Shown here one piece after another: positions 4,908 to 7,221 of a stretch of DNA of 7,221 nucleotides. This DNA comes from Candidatus Zixiibacteriota bacterium. Its GTDB lineage: Bacteria; Zixibacteria; MSB-5A5; GN15; FEB-12. The notes under the pieces were generated by a model, which searched no databases, had not been told where the DNA came from, and worked only from the letters and a program-made list of their open reading frames with translations. Position numbers and translations under genes: made by a program. Every line of letters starts with the position of its first letter. The stretch's first letter is position 1. The stretch covers positions 1-7,221 of the forward strand of contig JAHIVM010000334.1 of the NCBI GenBank assembly GCA_018816665.1, read 5' to 3'.

Positions 4908-6902
4908 ATGGATACGGGTATGTTGTCCGCCCTTATCGGTGTGGTTGGATTGATCTTTGCTCTTGCTCTTTTCGCCTGGATCAAATCTCGTCCGGCCGGA
5001 ACTGATACGATGAAAGAGATCGCCGGTGTCATTCATGACGGCGCGATGGTATTTCTTAAACGGGAATACTCAATCCTGGCGATTTTCATCGTCATCGTGG
5101 GAGCCTTGCTCTTTTTCTTTGTTGGCGACAAAACCGCCTATGCCTTCCTGGGTGGCGCTTTGTGCTCCATGCTCGCCGGGTATATCGGTATGCAGGCCGC
5201 AACGGCTGCTAATGTCCGTACCTGTGCGGCGGCCAAGGATCACGGTCAGCCGACAGCTTTGTCGATTGCCTTCTCCGGCGGCGCCGTGATGGGAATGACC
5301 GTGGCCTCCCTGGGTCTGATTGGTGTCGGCGTGGCTTTCTGGATTTTCGGCAAGCCCGAAACGGCGTCCGTCATCAACGGTTTCGCCATGGGTGCGTCGT
5401 CGATCGCACTGTTCGCTCGCGTGGGCGGCGGTATTTTCACCAAGGCTGCTGATGTCGGCGCCGACCTCGTGGGAAAGGTCGAAGCCGGCATTCCGGAAGA
5501 CGATCCGCGTAATCCTGCGGTGATCGCCGACAACGTTGGTGACAACGTTGGTGACACGGCCGGTATGGGCGCTGACCTTTTTGAGTCGTACTGCGGCTCG
5601 GTGATTGCCACAATAGCTATCGCCGCCACCTCGGGCGCGGTTCTGTTCAGCGACGCGGCCCTGCGGCTGAAGTATATGGAACTCCCGCTTCTTATCGTAG
5701 CTTTCGGTGCTCTGGCATCGATTCTGGGCGTCCTCTCGGTGCGTCTGTTCTCGAAGATGAATCCGGCCGCCACACTGCGTCTCGTGACTTACGTCGGCGC
5801 GGTGCTCATGCTGATCGGTTCCTGGTTCATTATTGACAAGCTCGGTCTGGATCACAATGTGTTCTGGGCCATTCTTGCAGGTAATGTCGCGGGCATTATC
5901 CTTGGCTTGCTGACCGAATACTATACGGCTGCAAAGCCCGTACGCGATATCGCCGAGTCATCACTGACCGGTGCCGCGACCAACATCATCAACGGCCTGG
6001 CCGTTGGTATGGAGTCGGTGGTGCTGCCGGTTATCGTGATCTGTGCAGCCATCTACACCGGATTCAGTTTCGCCGGCCTGTACGGCATCGGTATCGCCGG
6101 TGTGGGTATGTTGGCGACGATCGGCGTGACGATGTCCGTCGATGCTTACGGTCCGATTGCTGACAACGCCGGTGGTATCTCCGAAATGTCCGGCCTTGGT
6201 CCGGAAGTCCGTGAAATCACGGACCGTCTGGACTCGCTGGGCAACACCACTGCCGCTATCGGCAAGGGGTTTGCCATCGGTTCTGCGGCTTTGACCGCGC
6301 TGGCTCTGTTCTCGGCCTACTGCTCGGCGGTCGGACTCGAGGGCATCAATATCATGAATGTGAAGGTTGTTATCGGATTCTTCTTTGGTGGCTCACTGCC
6401 GTTCCTGGTGGCGGCCATGACCATGACTGCGGTCGGCAAAGCTGCAGCTAAGATGGTAGAAGAGGTCCGCAGGCAGTTCCGTGAGATCAAGGGTCTCATG
6501 GAAGGCACAGCCAAACCGGATACCGCACGTTGTGTGGAAATCGCCACCACCGGCGCCCTGGCGCAGATGGTAGCTCCGGGTCTCGTGGCCATTCTGGCTC
6601 CGATCGTGACCGGCGCCCTGCTCGGCAAAGAAGCGCTTGGCGGCATGCTGGCCGGTGCGACCATGGCCGGTGTGATGATGGCCCTGATGATGGCCAACGC
6701 CGGTGGTGCCTGGGATAACGCCAAGAAATACATCGAAGCCGGTGCCCACGGCGGCAAAGGCTCCGACGCACACAAGGCGGCGGTTGTTGGTGATACGGTC
6801 GGTGATCCCTTCAAGGATACGTCCGGTCCGTCCATGAACATCCTCATCAAGCTCATGGCGATTGTATCGCTGGTGGTTGGTGCGGCCTTGTTTGGCAAAT
6901 AA
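4908..6902 (+). CDS. hppA: Membrane-bound pyrophosphatase, K+-dependent, probably Na+-translocating
   Basis: The protein hydrolyses pyrophosphate and uses the energy to pump Na+ and/or H+ out across the cytoplasmic membrane. The 664 residues form the usual strongly hydrophobic multi-helix protein with hydrophilic catalytic loops. Seen motifs are DVGADLVGKVEAGIPEDDP (182-200) and NVGDNVGDTAGMGADLFES (209-227), with the Asp residues that bind Mg-pyrophosphate. The later loops are VDAYGPIADNAGGISEMSG (411-429) and VVGDTVGDPFKDTSGPSMN (626-644). GNTTAAIGKG (445-454) has Ala449 and Gly452, the K+-dependent signature; K+-independent enzymes have Lys and Thr there. Glu226 in DLFESY aligns with Glu246 of the Thermotoga maritima Na+ pump rather than with the shifted Glu301 of the plant H+ pump. 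Pump specificity remains an inference, since some related enzymes pump H+ or both ions. The gene has its own promoter region and terminator, so it is probably monocistronic. Confidence 0.95.
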   Translation: MDTGMLSALIGVVGLIFALALFAWIKSRPAGTDTMKEIAGVIHDGAMVFLKREYSILAIFIVIVGALLFFFVGDKTAYAFLGGALCSMLAGYIGMQAATAANVRTCAAAKDHGQPTALSIAFSGGAVMGMTVASLGLIGVGVAFWIFGKPETASVINGFAMGASSIALFARVGGGIFTKAADVGADLVGKVEAGIPEDDPRNPAVIADNVGDNVGDTAGMGADLFESYCGSVIATIAIAATSGAVLFSDAALRLKYMELPLLIVAFGALASILGVLSVRLFSKMNPAATLRLVTYVGAVLMLIGSWFIIDKLGLDHNVFWAILAGNVAGIILGLLTEYYTAAKPVRDIAESSLTGAATNIINGLAVGMESVVLPVIVICAAIYTGFSFAGLYGIGIAGVGMLATIGVTMSVDAYGPIADNAGGISEMSGLGPEVREITDRLDSLGNTTAAIGKGFAIGSAALTALALFSAYCSAVGLEGINIMNVKVVIGFFFGGSLPFLVAAMTMTAVGKAAAKMVEEVRRQFREIKGLMEGTAKPDTARCVEIATTGALAQMVAPGLVAILAPIVTGALLGKEALGGMLAGATMAGVMMALMMANAGGAWDNAKKYIEAGAHGGKGSDAHKAAVVGDTVGDPFKDTSGPSMNILIKLMAIVSLVVGAALFGK

Positions 6903-6923
6903 TCTGCGCTTGAGAATAGCGAC

Positions 6924-6956
6924 AAAAGGGGCCGGACAACCTCCGGCCTCTTTTTT
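6924..6956 (+). terminator. Intrinsic terminator after hppA
   Basis: AAAAGGGGCCGGA (6924-6936) pairs fully with TCCGGCCTCTTTT (6942-6954), allowing one G-U, around the loop CAACC. The stem runs into six T residues. It begins 21 nt after the hppA stop and is a textbook intrinsic terminator. Confidence 0.92.
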
Positions 6957-7009
6957 ATTGAATAATCCCGGTGGGGGTCGGTACCATATTGTAACTACAG
7001 CCTATTTAG

Positions 7010-7039
7010 CTGACCGGCGATGAAACTTTGCCCGGTCAG
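7010..7039. repeat. Inverted repeat in the leader of the right-edge gene
   Basis: CTGACCGG (7010-7017) and CCGGTCAG (7032-7039) are perfect 8-bp inverted copies with a 14-base gap. No T-run follows, so it is not a terminator. It could be an operator or a leader hairpin for the gene starting at 7074. I see no clear promoter in the 117 nt between the hppA terminator and that gene. Confidence 0.4.
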
Positions 7040-7073
7040 AACACGTCTAAACTGAGAGCAAGTGAGGTATAAG

Positions 7074-7221
7074 GTGCAAGGTGCTGAACCCGTCCAGTTA
7101 GACCCCCCGGGTCATGTAGAGAGTGGATTGTCGTTCAAGGGTCTGTGGGAAGTATTCACGGGCCCCGGCAAGTTTTTTGACCGGCTGAAGGACGACCCCA
7201 GAATTCTGGTTCCCTGGATCG
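7074..7221 (+). CDS. N-terminus of a probable Yip1-domain membrane protein (partial)
   Basis: Only 49 codons are in the window and the gene continues past the right edge. The GTG at 7074 has GAGG six bases upstream, and an in-frame TGA at 7053 leaves little room for an earlier start. The translation has a polar, Pro-rich lead and then SFKGLWEVFTGPGKFFDRL, followed by KDDPRILVPWI. A Trp/Phe-rich amphipathic segment ending in a short 'P..L.PW' stretch just before the expected first membrane helix is typical of bacterial Yip1-family proteins of unknown role. The family call rests on this short pattern only. The gene follows the hppA terminator and so is probably transcribed separately. Confidence 0.5.
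   Translation, partial: MQGAEPVQLDPPGHVESGLSFKGLWEVFTGPGKFFDRLKDDPRILVPWI

Noticed and set aside
5070..5855. 261-codon open frame on the minus strand
   Set aside because: It is antisense to hppA and rich in His/Arg/Gln, as expected from reading hydrophobic codons backwards.

Overview
The window reads as ordinary chromosomal DNA from a moderately GC-rich bacterium with anaerobic-type metabolism. It has no mobile elements, CRISPR arrays or RNA genes. Support for the lifestyle is a pyruvate:ferredoxin oxidoreductase, a cysteine-containing Rrf2 regulator, a corrinoid adenosyltransferase and a membrane pyrophosphatase with the sequence marks of the K+-dependent, probably Na+-pumping type. I cannot name the taxon; an uncultured lineage near the FCB/Zixibacteria groups is only an impression.

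Left part, minus strand (about 3020 down to 1): a good sigma70-type promoter (TTGACT-17-TTATAT), inside a 7+7 bp inverted repeat, drives an Rrf2-family regulator. Next come a dCTP deaminase-family gene (dcd) and the first 586 codons of pyruvate:ferredoxin oxidoreductase, cut by the window edge. Gaps are 83 and 62 nt and all three genes share a strand, so an rrf2-dcd-PFOR transcript is plausible. Two things stand out here. A long hairpin just upstream of dcd contains the dcd ribosome binding site. The Dcd protein has Ser where the family's catalytic Glu is expected.

Right part, plus strand (about 3080 to 7221): cobO (corrinoid adenosyltransferase) starts divergently from rrf2 across a 224-nt intergenic region. 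It is followed by trxB (thioredoxin reductase) and a strong terminator. hppA (membrane pyrophosphatase) has its own promoter region and terminator. At the right edge is the beginning of a gene whose first 49 codons resemble a Yip1-type membrane protein.

Functionally, the minus-strand group couples a probable Fe-S sensor to a large oxygen-sensitive Fe-S enzyme. The plus-strand genes serve cobalamin activation, thiol redox balance and membrane energisation. I see no clearly new multi-gene system. The most novel signals are the altered Dcd active site and the RNA/DNA structure in front of dcd.
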